Shown here one piece after another: positions 13,955-22,920 of a DNA stretch of 26,197 nt (position 1 is the first letter of the stretch; each line of letters begins with the position of its first letter). The notes below the pieces were generated by a model, which was not told the origin of the DNA, ran no database searches, and was given only the letters and a program-made list of their open reading frames with translations. Position numbers and translations under genes: made by a program. The stretch comes from Bacilli bacterium (GTDB lineage Bacteria > Bacillota_I > Bacilli_A > RF39 > UBA660): the NCBI GenBank assembly GCA_017411235.1, contig JAFPMR010000117.1, positions 1 to 26,197 on the forward strand. Reading direction: 5' to 3'.

Positions 13955-16900
13955 TATTACTCTCATCTCCTTCAGTATTATCTGATTCTTTAAATACAAT
14001 ATGTTTAACTAGCGTTCTCTTACCATTAGTAGCAACGAGTGAGTATTCAGGATTATTCATGTTACGATCTTCTTGAGTCAAATCATTAAATCTAATCAAT
14101 GATTGAGAAGCAACGCCTTCACCAACCCAAATACCATAATCAGGTTTAACTACAGCTTGATACCAATCTTCTATCTTTAATAAATTTAATTCTTCATAAG
14201 TTTCAATAAATACAAAATGTAACTTCGTATTAGCTTCACAATTCTTGAAGAAGTCATTAACAAATGGCATATTCTTTTCATCAACATTTGCTTTTAATTT
14301 ACCAATACCAGTAATCAAGTAAACTGTTTCTTTTTCTAACTTAGCAGCATTAGTAATTATTCGACCTAAAATATCATTGAAATTACTTTGATAACAATTT
14401 AATCCAACAGTTAAAATATCAAAATAACTACTAAAGTCGATTACTTGTACATCGAATCCATTATCAATTAACTGCCTAAACTCAAGAACTAAGGCATCTA
14501 GGAATGGCAGTGAATTATCAAATGAGTTAGCACTAATAATATTAATCTTATTCTTAGCAAAATTATAATAGAATGGAACCTTTTGTTCTGCATCATAACC
14601 TAATGGAATCTTATCTAATGTTTTAACTTGATCTAAGAAAGCATCAACATTAACAATCTTCGGAACAGAAGGTAAACCCTTTAATGCTTCATTAGCATAT
14701 TTCTTTTCTAATGAATCAGCAGTATCCTTAATAATCTTATTAATTTCATTTCTAGTATAAATAGAAGCAGTTTGGAATTCCAATACTTCTTTATTCATTT
14801 CAATTAAACCTCTACCTTTAAATGCAGCAGGTTCTAAACCTCTCTTATATGTAGCAAAGATAGTAGAGTAGTCATCTTTATTTAAAGCCATTGAAATATG
14901 ATTTTCAAAATAATCTCTTAAACGTGATCTTAAAGTAGGAACTGCAACAATAGTTAAGATAAATACAACACCATACTTAGGAGCATCACGATATAAAGGA
15001 GATAACAATTCCGAAATCTTACCATAGTTTTCAGTAAAGATATCATAGTTATTAATGATAACAACCATTAATGGTAGCTTGTTATCAGGATTCATTTCAT
15101 TATAAGTCTTGAAATTACCACCAAACTCAACAGTTAACTCTTTACGTCTTGCTACTTCCTTTTCAGCCATTGCTAGTAAATCAATAATCTTTTGTCCATC
15201 ATCTAATGTACAAATATCACCAATTTGAGGATATCTCATAAATGATCTTAAAGTACCAGCACCAGTATCAATTATATAGAAGTTAACTTCCTTAGGGCTA
15301 TGATTTATACAAGTAGAATAAACAATGGTTTGTAATAAATCTTCTTTACCAGAACCATTCTTACCATAAATAAATGTACTACCTGCATTTAAATTAAGAG
15401 TAAGTAAATCTTGTTTTTGTCTCTTAGGATCATCATATTCACCAATAATAGGATTTATCTCATATGGCTTAGCCTCATATTTATATTTAGCTTTTAAATT
15501 ACCTATATAAATATTTTCAGGTAAAGGATCAAGCCATAATCTCTTAGGAGTATAATTGTTCTTTTGTGACCATTCATTTAAGTATCTAACAATATTAGTT
15601 AATTGGTCACCTTGTTCTTTAGTAACTTCTTTCTTAACTAAATCATTAACATTCTTTGTAACATTACCAACATTATTGATAAATGCTAAAGAATCATCTT
15701 TCTTCTTAAACACTCTTTCAGTAGGAACATATTTAGCTCCAGACCATCCAGATTGACCAATATCGTAGTATTCATCATAACCAACTTGTAAGTAGAAACG
15801 TCCAGCTTCTTTTAATGAAGCTGCATCAGGTTTCTTTAACATTTCATTACTATCTGCAGCAGTTTGAACTTTCAAACAAATCTTAAACTTAGAGTTTGAC
15901 CAGATTTGGTCATTAACAACACCACTAGGTTTTTGTGTAGCAAGAATTAAGTGAACACCAAGTGAACGTCCGATACGAGCAGTAGAGACTAATTCATTCA
16001 TAAAATCAGGTTCTTGAGCTTTTAATTCGGCAAACTCATCGGAAATAATAAATAGGTGAGAGATAGGTTCTTTAACTAAACCTTCACGATAATACTTTTG
16101 ATACTTATAAATATCTAATGTACTTTCACCGGTTTCATCACGAGCATCCATAAACTTTTGCTCACGTCTTTTTAATTCGGAATTAATAGATACTAAGCTT
16201 CGGTTCATTGAAGCAGTATCTAAGTTTGTTATAGTACCAGCTAGGTGAGGGATACATGTACCTTTTTCTCTATTTTCAAAGGCACCAGCTAAACCTCCAC
16301 CTTTATAGTCGATAAGTACGAATTGTACTTCATCAGGACTATAGTTAACACACATAGATAGAATAAATGAAATAATAAACTCTGATTTACCTGAACCAGT
16401 AGAACCAGCTATTAAACCATGTGGTCCATGTGCTTTTTCATGTAAGTCTAGATTAAATAACTCACCACTAGTATGAACACCAATAGGTGTAGCTAAACTA
16501 ATTGTAGGATCGTTAGTTTTCCATCTATTAGTAATATTTAATTGCTCTATCTTTGATACATTATACATTTCCAAGAAGGAAATAGATGAAGGTAATGAAG
16601 ATTGAGCATCAGCAACCATTAAAGGAATATTTGCTAACTTATTAGTTAATGCTCTCATTTGTAAGTCTGGACTATACTCAGGAGCAAATACTGTTTGACT
16701 ATTTAAATCCTTTTCAATAATACAACCACTATCACTAGTTAAAGAGATAAATGAATTACATCTCTTAGGAAGTTTATTTAGTGAAGCATCAATATATAAA
16801 ACTGAGAAACCAACATTACTAGGCTCGTCAAATATCATATTAAAGATAGGTAAATTCTTAGAATTAAGCATATCATTAGTAATAATCATGTAATAAGAAT

Positions 16901-18584
16901 CAAATCTCTTATACATGTTTACTTGTTGATCACTTTCAGGATCCATATTAGAAGTGTTTTCTTCCTGTTTTCTAAATGTTTCAACTCTTTCTTTAAATAT
17001 ATCTTCTAACTCTTTAGAAATGATTTTCATATCATCGTAATTAGTAGCATAATATCTTCTTCTCTTATCATCGCTAAATATATGAGGGAAGTATTTAACA
17101 TAATCTAAATCTAAGTCATTATTATTTTCATCTACAAAGAAAACAAACTTTAATTCTTGAGCACTATGTAATGCTGCTAACTGTAAGATTATTGAATTAG
17201 TAAAATATTCACCATAATGAGCATCATCAATAATAGCAGATACACGATTCTTTACAAAATCAAATGTAACAGGAACTTGTTCTAGAATACGACTTTGTTC
17301 AGTTAATTGATAAACTAAATCTAATAACTGATCATTATCTAAAGTAAACTTTTCTTCTGGAGCATCAATCTTAATCTTAGCTTCAACATTTCCCATACCA
17401 CATCTTACTTGTAAGAAATCTTGATCCTTAATTTCACGACTCCAAACATCTCTAGTTTTATTCATTACATAACCGGCTATATCAACAACATTAGAATTAG
17501 AAACTCTTAATGCTTGAATTTGTTTAGCCATTATAGTTTTAATTTCTTCATCTTTTTTCTGAATATAATTAGTATATTTAATAATTCTTTTTTGCTCTTT
17601 CTTTTTATTATTATGTTTATTCCATGAAGCAACAATCTTTGGCATTAATAAACTACCGAGAATCATAGACACTAACATAATAGAAGAAGAAACAATAGTT
17701 AATGGATTAGCATTACTTTGAATATTATTAATTAAATTAATACAAGAAACAATAGCTGAACTAATCATTGAAAAAGAAGCACCAAAAGTAACTAAGAAAC
17801 TTTGTTCTTCATTTTGAGTAGGAGAAGGAGGCGGGTCAATCTTAACGCTTTCTTCTTGAACAAACTCCTTTAAATCTGGAGTATGGAAGAAGTATTCTTC
17901 TTGCTTATACAATTGAATAGCAGCTTGTTCTTCTGTTACAGGTTTATAATCACCATTATTAATCTTATCTAGAGTAACTAGATTCATATATGCTTGATTA
18001 ATCGTAACAGTTTTATTAGGATTATTAACTTTAACAAAAGTATCCATCCAAATAATCTTAACGCCATCAATGAAAATAACATCTCCAGCTTTAAGTCTTT
18101 CTTCTTTAGTAACTATTTTATCATTTAAGTAAACACCAAAATAAGAAGTGTAATTAGGTAAACATAAATACCATGTATTAGCTCGGTTAACAATACCACA
18201 ATTGATATCTTGGAATGAACCTCCATTACATACAATGGCACATTGTTGGCCAGAACCAATATATATTTTATCTACTTGAACACCAGCTATAAGTGGGTTA
18301 CGCGTAATTGATTCAAGACAATACATATTAAGAACAGTGTCAGTTTCAAATATACTTAATTGGTATTTCTTATTTTCTTCAAGAACAGTATATTCGCCAG
18401 TGGCATTTAACATATTGATACTATTATTATTAGTAAATACCCATTGACCGTCTTTAGCTTCAATACTTAATTCCTTAATCAAATTAGAACGAACAGGCCT
18501 ATATCTTAAAACAAAAACACCTTCGACTTCTTCAGGTAGGTTAATCTTTGTTATTTTTTCTGCATCTTGAAGTAAAACTCTCAT
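13947..18584 (-). CDS. essC: EssC/YukB-type FtsK/SpoIIIE ATPase of type VII secretion
   Basis: A 1545-residue membrane ATPase that drives type VII export. The N-terminus (about 1-185) contains FHA-like beta-rich modules. Two transmembrane helices lie near 263-285 and 295-316. Three ATPase domains follow: D1 has Walker A GSTGSGKS (727-734) and Walker B FIISDE (D849, E850); D2 has Walker A GKNGSGKE (1074-1081), but the Walker B acidic residue is displaced (VVIINNYD); D3 (about 1320-1545) has no Walker A. This is the EssC architecture and length. The start is ATG 18582-18584. Its SD AGGAG is 12 nt away, nearer to a 2-codon reading frame described in the findings. It forms an operon with the EsaB-like gene (8-nt overlap). 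EsaA, EssA and EssB are absent here. Confidence 0.95.
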   Translation of the reverse strand: MRVLLQDAEKITKINLPEEVEGVFVLRYRPVRSNLIKELSIEAKDGQWVFTNNNSINMLNATGEYTVLEENKKYQLSIFETDTVLNMYCLESITRNPLIAGVQVDKIYIGSGQQCAIVCNGGSFQDINCGIVNRANTWYLCLPNYTSYFGVYLNDKIVTKEERLKAGDVIFIDGVKIIWMDTFVKVNNPNKTVTINQAYMNLVTLDKINNGDYKPVTEEQAAIQLYKQEEYFFHTPDLKEFVQEESVKIDPPPSPTQNEEQSFLVTFGASFSMISSAIVSCINLINNIQSNANPLTIVSSSIMLVSMILGSLLMPKIVASWNKHNNKKKEQKRIIKYTNYIQKKDEEIKTIMAKQIQALRVSNSNVVDIAGYVMNKTRDVWSREIKDQDFLQVRCGMGNVEAKIKIDAPEEKFTLDNDQLLDLVYQLTEQSRILEQVPVTFDFVKNRVSAIIDDAHYGEYFTNSIILQLAALHSAQELKFVFFVDENNNDLDLDYVKYFPHIFSDDKRRRYYATNYDDMKIISKELEDIFKERVETFRKQEENTSNMDPESDQQVNMYKRFDSYYMIITNDMLNSKNLPIFNMIFDEPSNVGFSVLYIDASLNKLPKRCNSFISLTSDSGCIIEKDLNSQTVFAPEYSPDLQMRALTNKLANIPLMVADAQSSLPSSISFLEMYNVSKIEQLNITNRWKTNDPTISLATPIGVHTSGELFNLDLHEKAHGPHGLIAGSTGSGKSEFIISFILSMCVNYSPDEVQFVLIDYKGGGLAGAFENREKGTCIPHLAGTITNLDTASMNRSLVSINSELKRREQKFMDARDETGESTLDIYKYQKYYREGLVKEPISHLFIISDEFAELKAQEPDFMNELVSTARIGRSLGVHLILATQKPSGVVNDQIWSNSKFKICLKVQTAADSNEMLKKPDAASLKEAGRFYLQVGYDEYYDIGQSGWSGAKYVPTERVFKKKDDSLAFINNVGNVTKNVNDLVKKEVTKEQGDQLTNIVRYLNEWSQKNNYTPKRLWLDPLPENIYIGNLKAKYKYEAKPYEINPIIGEYDDPKRQKQDLLTLNLNAGSTFIYGKNGSGKEDLLQTIVYSTCINHSPKEVNFYIIDTGAGTLRSFMRYPQIGDICTLDDGQKIIDLLAMAEKEVARRKELTVEFGGNFKTYNEMNPDNKLPLMVVIINNYDIFTENYGKISELLSPLYRDAPKYGVVFILTIVAVPTLRSRLRDYFENHISMALNKDDYSTIFATYKRGLEPAAFKGRGLIEMNKEVLEFQTASIYTRNEINKIIKDTADSLEKKYANEALKGLPSVPKIVNVDAFLDQVKTLDKIPLGYDAEQKVPFYYNFAKNKINIISANSFDNSLPFLDALVLEFRQLIDNGFDVQVIDFSSYFDILTVGLNCYQSNFNDILGRIITNAAKLEKETVYLITGIGKLKANVDEKNMPFVNDFFKNCEANTKLHFVFIETYEELNLLKIEDWYQAVVKPDYGIWVGEGVASQSLIRFNDLTQEDRNMNNPEYSLVATNGKRTLVKHIVFKESDNTEGDESNNG

Positions 18585-18623
18585 ACCATCACACTACTCC
18601 TATTATATATTCTTACTTTATAT

Positions 18624-18632
18624 ATTATAGCA
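18624..18632 (-). promoter_or_regulatory. Extended -10 promoter of essC-esaB
   Basis: On the minus strand TATGC leads into a perfect TATAAT (18629-18624), an extended -10. The -35 is weak (TTTTGA at a 17-nt spacing). Confidence 0.65.
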
Positions 18633-18730
18633 TACATATTTAAAATTCAAAAGAAATATATCTAAAAACAAGAGGACATTAATTTTACGTTAAGAAATAG
18701 CAAAAATAATATACAATTCCCTAAATATAG

Positions 18731-18736
18731 TATAAT
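18731..18736 (+). promoter_or_regulatory. -10 element of the murG operon
   Basis: TATAAT ending 17 nt before the murG ATG, in a gap where both neighbours are transcribed divergently. No clear -35. Confidence 0.5.
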
Positions 18737-18753
18737 TATGTTAGGTGAGAAAA

Positions 18754-19839
18754 ATGAGAATTATCGTATCCGCTGGTGGAACTGGAGGACATATCTATCC
18801 AGCCCTAGCTATTATAAATAAATTTATGGAAAAAGAACCTGATACAGAAGTTCTATATATAGGAACCCATAATCGTATGGAAAAAGATATTGTTCCTAAA
18901 AGAGGTATTAAATACGAAGAACTAGAAATCTATGGTTTTTCCAAAACAAATATCAAATTAGATATTAAGAATGTTTTCTTAATTAAAAAAGCTTATAAAA
19001 AGTGCTTAAAAATAATGAAGGAATTCAAACCAGATGTTGTCTTAGGAATAGGCGGATATGTAACATATCCGGTTATTAAAGCAGCAAATAAACTGGGTAT
19101 TAAAACATTTATTCATGAACAAAATTCCCATCCTGGTAAATCTAATATCATGTTACAAAGAAAAGCTGACTTAATCGGTGTATCTTTTAAAGAATCGGCT
19201 AGTATCTTTAAACATCCAAAAGGAAAAGTCTTCTATAGTGGTAATCCATGTGGAGAAAATGCCTTATCATTAGAGCCTATGGATAAGAAAACACTAGGAT
19301 TAGATCCTAAAAAGAAACTAGTAGTAATCGTAGCTGGTTCCCTAGGATCATCAACAATGAATAAAAAAATGTTGGATTTCTTAGAATTAGCTAAAGATGA
19401 AGAATATGAAGTAGTATATATAACAGGTAAAAATCTTTATGATGATTTCATAAAAGATCAAAAATTTGGCAAGAATATTAAAGTATTACCATACTTAGAT
19501 AACTTACCAGCATTACTTAAAAATACTGACTTAATAGTTACTAGAGCAGGTGCATCTACAATGAGTGAAATACTATCTTTAAATTTACCTGCCATCTTTA
19601 TACCATCTCCATATGTAGCAAATAATCATCAATACTATAATGCTTTAGAAATTAAAAACAATGGCGGTGGCGATATCATTGAAGAAAAAGATTTGACTTC
19701 TACAACATTGGCAAGTAAAATTAACCTTGTGCTTGGTGATGAAAAACTATACAACAGTATGAAAGAGAACTTAGCCAAAATGAGCATGAATAACTCAAGC
19801 GATGTTATTTACAACGAAATAAAGGAATTGATCAAATGA
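18754..19839 (+). CDS. murG: UDP-GlcNAc:lipid I N-acetylglucosaminyltransferase MurG
   Basis: A 361-residue GT28 enzyme that adds GlcNAc to lipid I to make lipid II on the inner face of the membrane. Seen here: the N-terminal glycine-rich loop SAGGTGGHIYPALAI, the second G loop LGIGGYVTYP, HEQN near residue 120, the C-terminal donor-binding region TRAGASTMSEIL and the PSPYVANNHQYYNA segment. Length is normal. The start is ATG 18754, after AGGTGAG; GTG 18745 is in frame but lies in that SD. The stop is TGA, the only TGA stop in the window, overlapping murB as ATGA. First gene of a murG-murB-divIB-queH series. Confidence 0.97.
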   Translation: MRIIVSAGGTGGHIYPALAIINKFMEKEPDTEVLYIGTHNRMEKDIVPKRGIKYEELEIYGFSKTNIKLDIKNVFLIKKAYKKCLKIMKEFKPDVVLGIGGYVTYPVIKAANKLGIKTFIHEQNSHPGKSNIMLQRKADLIGVSFKESASIFKHPKGKVFYSGNPCGENALSLEPMDKKTLGLDPKKKLVVIVAGSLGSSTMNKKMLDFLELAKDEEYEVVYITGKNLYDDFIKDQKFGKNIKVLPYLDNLPALLKNTDLIVTRAGASTMSEILSLNLPAIFIPSPYVANNHQYYNALEIKNNGGGDIIEEKDLTSTTLASKINLVLGDEKLYNSMKENLAKMSMNNSSDVIYNEIKELIK

Positions 19840-20732
19840 TAAATGAACTAAAAGAATTTGCTGAAGTAATTGAACATGCAAGTTTAAAGAAATACAACAC
19901 ATATCGTATAGATGGAAAAACTAAATACTTAATCTTTCCAAAATCTATTAACGATTTAATTAAAGTATTAGAAATATTAAAAGAAAACAATATTAAATAT
20001 TACGTATTAGGTAATGGATCTAATGTCGTTATAAATGATAAAGAATATAATGGTGCAACTATTATATTATCTAAACTTAATGGCATCGAAATTCATCCAG
20101 AACTACAAATGGCTTATGCCGAAGCTGGAGCAATGCTTCCAGTAGTAGCTAAACAAAGTGTTGAAAAATCACTAACTGGACTTGAATTTGCTGCTGGAAT
20201 ACCTGGAACTATAGGTGGAGCAATCTATGGAAATGCTGGAGCATACAATTCTTGTATTCTAGATTACGTATCATCAGTAACAGTATTAGATGAAAACTTA
20301 AATGTTAAAGTATTAGAACATGAAGACATAACTTATGGCTATAGAACATCATTATTTAAAGAAGAAAAGAAATACATTATTTTAGGTGCTAAATTCTACC
20401 TAAAAGAAGGAGATAAAGAAAACTCTCTAGAAATGATAGAAACCAGACAAGAGAGAAGAAGAGAAACACAACCTCTTGAGTATCCTTCTGCAGGATCAGT
20501 ATTCAGAAACCCTGAAGGAGACTTTGCTGGTCGATTAATCGAATCTTGCAATCTTAAAGGTCATAAGTTAGGTGGAGCAGAAGTGTCTGAAAAACATGCT
20601 AACTTTGTAATTAACAAAGACAATGCTACTGGTAAAGACATTCATGACTTAATTGAATATATTCATGATGAAGTATACAAGAAAACTAAAGTTGATTTAC
20701 ATATAGAACAAGAATTTATAGATTGGGAGTAA
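19836..20732 (+). CDS. murB: UDP-N-acetylenolpyruvoylglucosamine reductase MurB
   Basis: A 298-residue FAD/NADPH enzyme that makes UDP-MurNAc. Visible motifs: NTYRIDGKTKYLIFP at the N-terminus, the FAD-binding VLGNGSNVVI, EFAAGIPGTIGGAIYGNAG, YGYRTSLFK, SAGSVFRNP with the proton-donor Ser, and ESCNLKGHKLGGAEVSEKHANFV near the end. The short form with the compact C-terminus matches type II (Bacillus-type) MurB. The start ATG overlaps the murG stop by 4 nt, so translation is coupled. Placing murB between murG and divIB is a common Bacilli order. Confidence 0.97.
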   Translation: MINELKEFAEVIEHASLKKYNTYRIDGKTKYLIFPKSINDLIKVLEILKENNIKYYVLGNGSNVVINDKEYNGATIILSKLNGIEIHPELQMAYAEAGAMLPVVAKQSVEKSLTGLEFAAGIPGTIGGAIYGNAGAYNSCILDYVSSVTVLDENLNVKVLEHEDITYGYRTSLFKEEKKYIILGAKFYLKEGDKENSLEMIETRQERRRETQPLEYPSAGSVFRNPEGDFAGRLIESCNLKGHKLGGAEVSEKHANFVINKDNATGKDIHDLIEYIHDEVYKKTKVDLHIEQEFIDWE

Positions 20733-20736
20733 AAAA

Positions 20737-21525
20737 ATGAAGAAAAAAGGGCAACAAAAAAAGAAAAAGTTAAAATTACAAGCAAAAATCTTCTTAAGAT
20801 TACTATTGGTAATTTTAGTTTTCTGTGTTGTTCTTTTTTATTTATTAAATATTGATACTAAAAACATTGTAATTAAAGGTAACAATCAAGTAAAAGATGC
20901 TGAAATCATTAGAGTAGCTGGTCTTAAAGACTACCCTAAACTATATAAATTGAATAAAAACAAACTAAAAAAGAGTATAGAATCTATACCTTTAATAGAT
21001 AGTGTCAAAATAAAAAGAAATATCTTTGGAAAAATTTCAATTGAAGTAGAAGAAACAAAGATATTACTATATTACAAATATGATAATAAATATATAACAT
21101 TATCAGGTAACCATATCGATTCAAAAGAAAACTATTACGGTTATCCAACATTAATTAACTTTACTCCAGATACTATTTTAGAGAACCTAATAAAAGGTTT
21201 AAATAAAGTTGATTATGAAACAACCAAAATGATTAATGAAATAGAGTACAATCCTTATAAATCACAAGAAGGTACTACTATAGACAATAATCGTTTTATC
21301 CTAAAAATGAATGACGGAAATACTGTCTATATTGATATACCAAATATTAAAAATTTAAATAAATATACAACTATCATAGCTACTCCAGGTATGGAACAAA
21401 CAAAAGGAGTTATCTATTTAGATACCATCAATGATCAAATAGTATTTAGAAGCTATGATGCTATTCAAAAAGAATCAGAAGATAAAGCAAAGAAATCTGA
21501 AACTACTGAAGAAACAGGTAATTAA
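20737..21525 (+). CDS. divIB: Cell-division protein DivIB/FtsQ
   Basis: A 262-residue bitopic protein. A Lys-rich cytoplasmic N-terminus (about 1-15), one transmembrane helix (about 17-37), a POTRA domain beginning NIVIKGNNQVKDAEIIRVAGL, a beta region with FGKISIEVEE and a hydrophilic C-terminal tail. DivIB/FtsQ scaffolds the divisome with FtsL and DivIC. The order murG-murB-divIB supports the call. The start is ATG 20737, 4 nt after the murB stop, with GGGAG inside the murB end. The tail (about 240-262) is Lys/Glu/Ser-rich and low complexity. Confidence 0.92.
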   Translation: MKKKGQQKKKKLKLQAKIFLRLLLVILVFCVVLFYLLNIDTKNIVIKGNNQVKDAEIIRVAGLKDYPKLYKLNKNKLKKSIESIPLIDSVKIKRNIFGKISIEVEETKILLYYKYDNKYITLSGNHIDSKENYYGYPTLINFTPDTILENLIKGLNKVDYETTKMINEIEYNPYKSQEGTTIDNNRFILKMNDGNTVYIDIPNIKNLNKYTTIIATPGMEQTKGVIYLDTINDQIVFRSYDAIQKESEDKAKKSETTEETGN

Positions 21526-21526
21526 A

Positions 21527-22168
21527 TTGAAAGAAAACTACAACAACAAAATGCTAGAAATGATTAAAGAAATAAAAAGCTCTGGAAAAACTCCAAAGCT
21601 TCTTTTGCATTCTTGTTGTGCACCATGTTCATCACATGTAATTTCTACTTTAACACCTTATTTTGATATAACAATACTATATTACAATCCGAATATCGAA
21701 CCAGAAGAAGAGTATCTAAAAAGAAAAAATGAAGAAATACGATTTATTAAAGAATATCCTAAAGAGAACAAATTAGATATCATCGATTGTGATTATGACA
21801 ATAATCTCTTCCATGATATGTCTAAAGGATTAGAAATGGTTCCTGAAGGTGGAGAACGTTGTTTTAAGTGCTATGAACTTAGAATGCGTAAAACAGCTAA
21901 TATGGCCAAAGAAAAAGGATATGATTACTTCGCAACAACTCTAACAGTAAGCCCATTAAAAAATAGTCAAAAACTAAATGAAATAGGTGCCAAGTTAGAA
22001 AACGAATTAAATATACCATATCTATATTCTGACTTTAAAAAAGAAAATGGCTACAAACATAGCATTGAACTAGCTAAAGAATATAACTTATATCGTCAAG
22101 ATTACTGTGGTTGTATCTATTCTAAAAGAGATAGAGAAATCCAAAAGCAAAATAAAAGTACTGATTAA
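21527..22168 (+). CDS. queH: Epoxyqueuosine reductase QueH
   Basis: A 213-residue iron-sulfur enzyme of the DUF208/QueH group, which reduces epoxyqueuosine to queuosine in tRNA. Diagnostic motifs: HSCCAPCSS (Cys 30, 31, 34), the GGERCFKCYELRM CxxC pair, TTLTVSPLKN and DYCGCIYS near the end. I choose TTG 21527 as the start: it is 1 nt after the divIB stop, has ACAGGT about 7 nt upstream and gives the family-typical short N-terminus. ATG 21551 is an alternative without an SD, and frames starting at 21455 run inside divIB. The last four residues KSTD and the stop lie in a palindromic terminator shared with the gatD-like gene. Confidence 0.93.
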   Translation: MKENYNNKMLEMIKEIKSSGKTPKLLLHSCCAPCSSHVISTLTPYFDITILYYNPNIEPEEEYLKRKNEEIRFIKEYPKENKLDIIDCDYDNNLFHDMSKGLEMVPEGGERCFKCYELRMRKTANMAKEKGYDYFATTLTVSPLKNSQKLNEIGAKLENELNIPYLYSDFKKENGYKHSIELAKEYNLYRQDYCGCIYSKRDREIQKQNKSTD

Positions 22169-22181
22169 TCAGTACTTTTTT
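22154..22181. terminator. Bidirectional terminator holding two stop codons in its loop
   Basis: AAAAGTACTGA (22154-22164) pairs with TCAGTACTTTT (22169-22179) around loop TTAA (22165-22168). The loop encodes TAA on both strands: queH stop 22166-22168 and gatD-like stop 22165-22167. Confidence 0.92.
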
Positions 22182-22920
22182 CATTATTATAAAAATTATT
22201 TAAATACTCTTGATAAGCTCTATAACAAGTATCATTATAATCAGGATTCTTATATTTAATCTTATTAATCTTACAAATATTCTTAACTAAATAATCTGTA
22301 AAATATGGATTTCTAACTAATATAGGTCCGAATAGATAAGTACCATAGAAATTATTCTTATGAACTCCTTCATAAGCACTATTAGTACTAGAATAACCAC
22401 ATCCATTAATAACTTTAAATAAATTATCATGACATCCTTCAATAGAATGACTTCTATTTTGGAAACCAACAATCTTTTCTTTAATTAAATCAGTTTCAAA
22501 GTATTGTTCACCAACAATTCTTTCTTTTTCTAGTGGAGAATGATAATCAAATATACTTAATCCTTCATAAGGAATTAATGCTCCAGGATTATTATTATCT
22601 TCACCAAAAATGACCGTACCAAATAACTCAATAGAGTTACCAGTAGCTAAGAAGAACTTCTTATCATTAATACACTTTTTAATATCATCTTTATATTTTT
22701 TAATATCATCTAATACAATAAGTAAATTTTCATCACTACCACAACCAATGTAGTAAAAATCATATGAGTTAAAATCAATCTTGTCACCAATAGTTAACTT
22801 ACTAACTTTAACATCAATATCTTGATCATTTAAGACTTTCTTTAAGAAACGAATATTACCATTTTCACCATATAGATTCATTAAATCATAATATAAATGA
22901 GCTATTTTAATTGTTTTCAT
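22165..22920 (-). CDS. gatD: GatD-like glutamine amidotransferase, catalytic residues missing
   Basis: A 251-residue homologue of GatD, the glutaminase partner of MurT in lipid II isoglutaminyl synthase. N-terminus IAHLYYDLMNLYGENGNI, the EGVHKNNFYGTYLFGPILVRN segment and length match the family. The nucleophile region, normally ICGGYQ with Cys, reads LATGNSIELFG, which puts Gly at residue 94. The catalytic His in the usual GTYLHGP is Phe 197. From memory these match C94 and H189 of S. aureus GatD, so glutaminase activity is probably lost. It overlaps the murT-like gene by 14 nt and has a strong AAGGAGGA SD. It may serve as a structural subunit, act with free ammonia, or have a new role. The gene name reflects homology, not activity. 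Confidence 0.85.
   Translation of the reverse strand: MKTIKIAHLYYDLMNLYGENGNIRFLKKVLNDQDIDVKVSKLTIGDKIDFNSYDFYYIGCGSDENLLIVLDDIKKYKDDIKKCINDKKFFLATGNSIELFGTVIFGEDNNNPGALIPYEGLSIFDYHSPLEKERIVGEQYFETDLIKEKIVGFQNRSHSIEGCHDNLFKVINGCGYSSTNSAYEGVHKNNFYGTYLFGPILVRNPYFTDYLVKNICKINKIKYKNPDYNDTCYRAYQEYLNNFYNNEKSTD

Noticed and set aside
15556..15756. Open frame antisense to essC
   Set aside because: No SD, no recognisable product, fully inside essC; a shadow of biased codon use.
19836..19839. TGA read as Trp
   Set aside because: murG ends at a normal family length there, and ATGA coupling to murB is standard, so TGA is a real stop.
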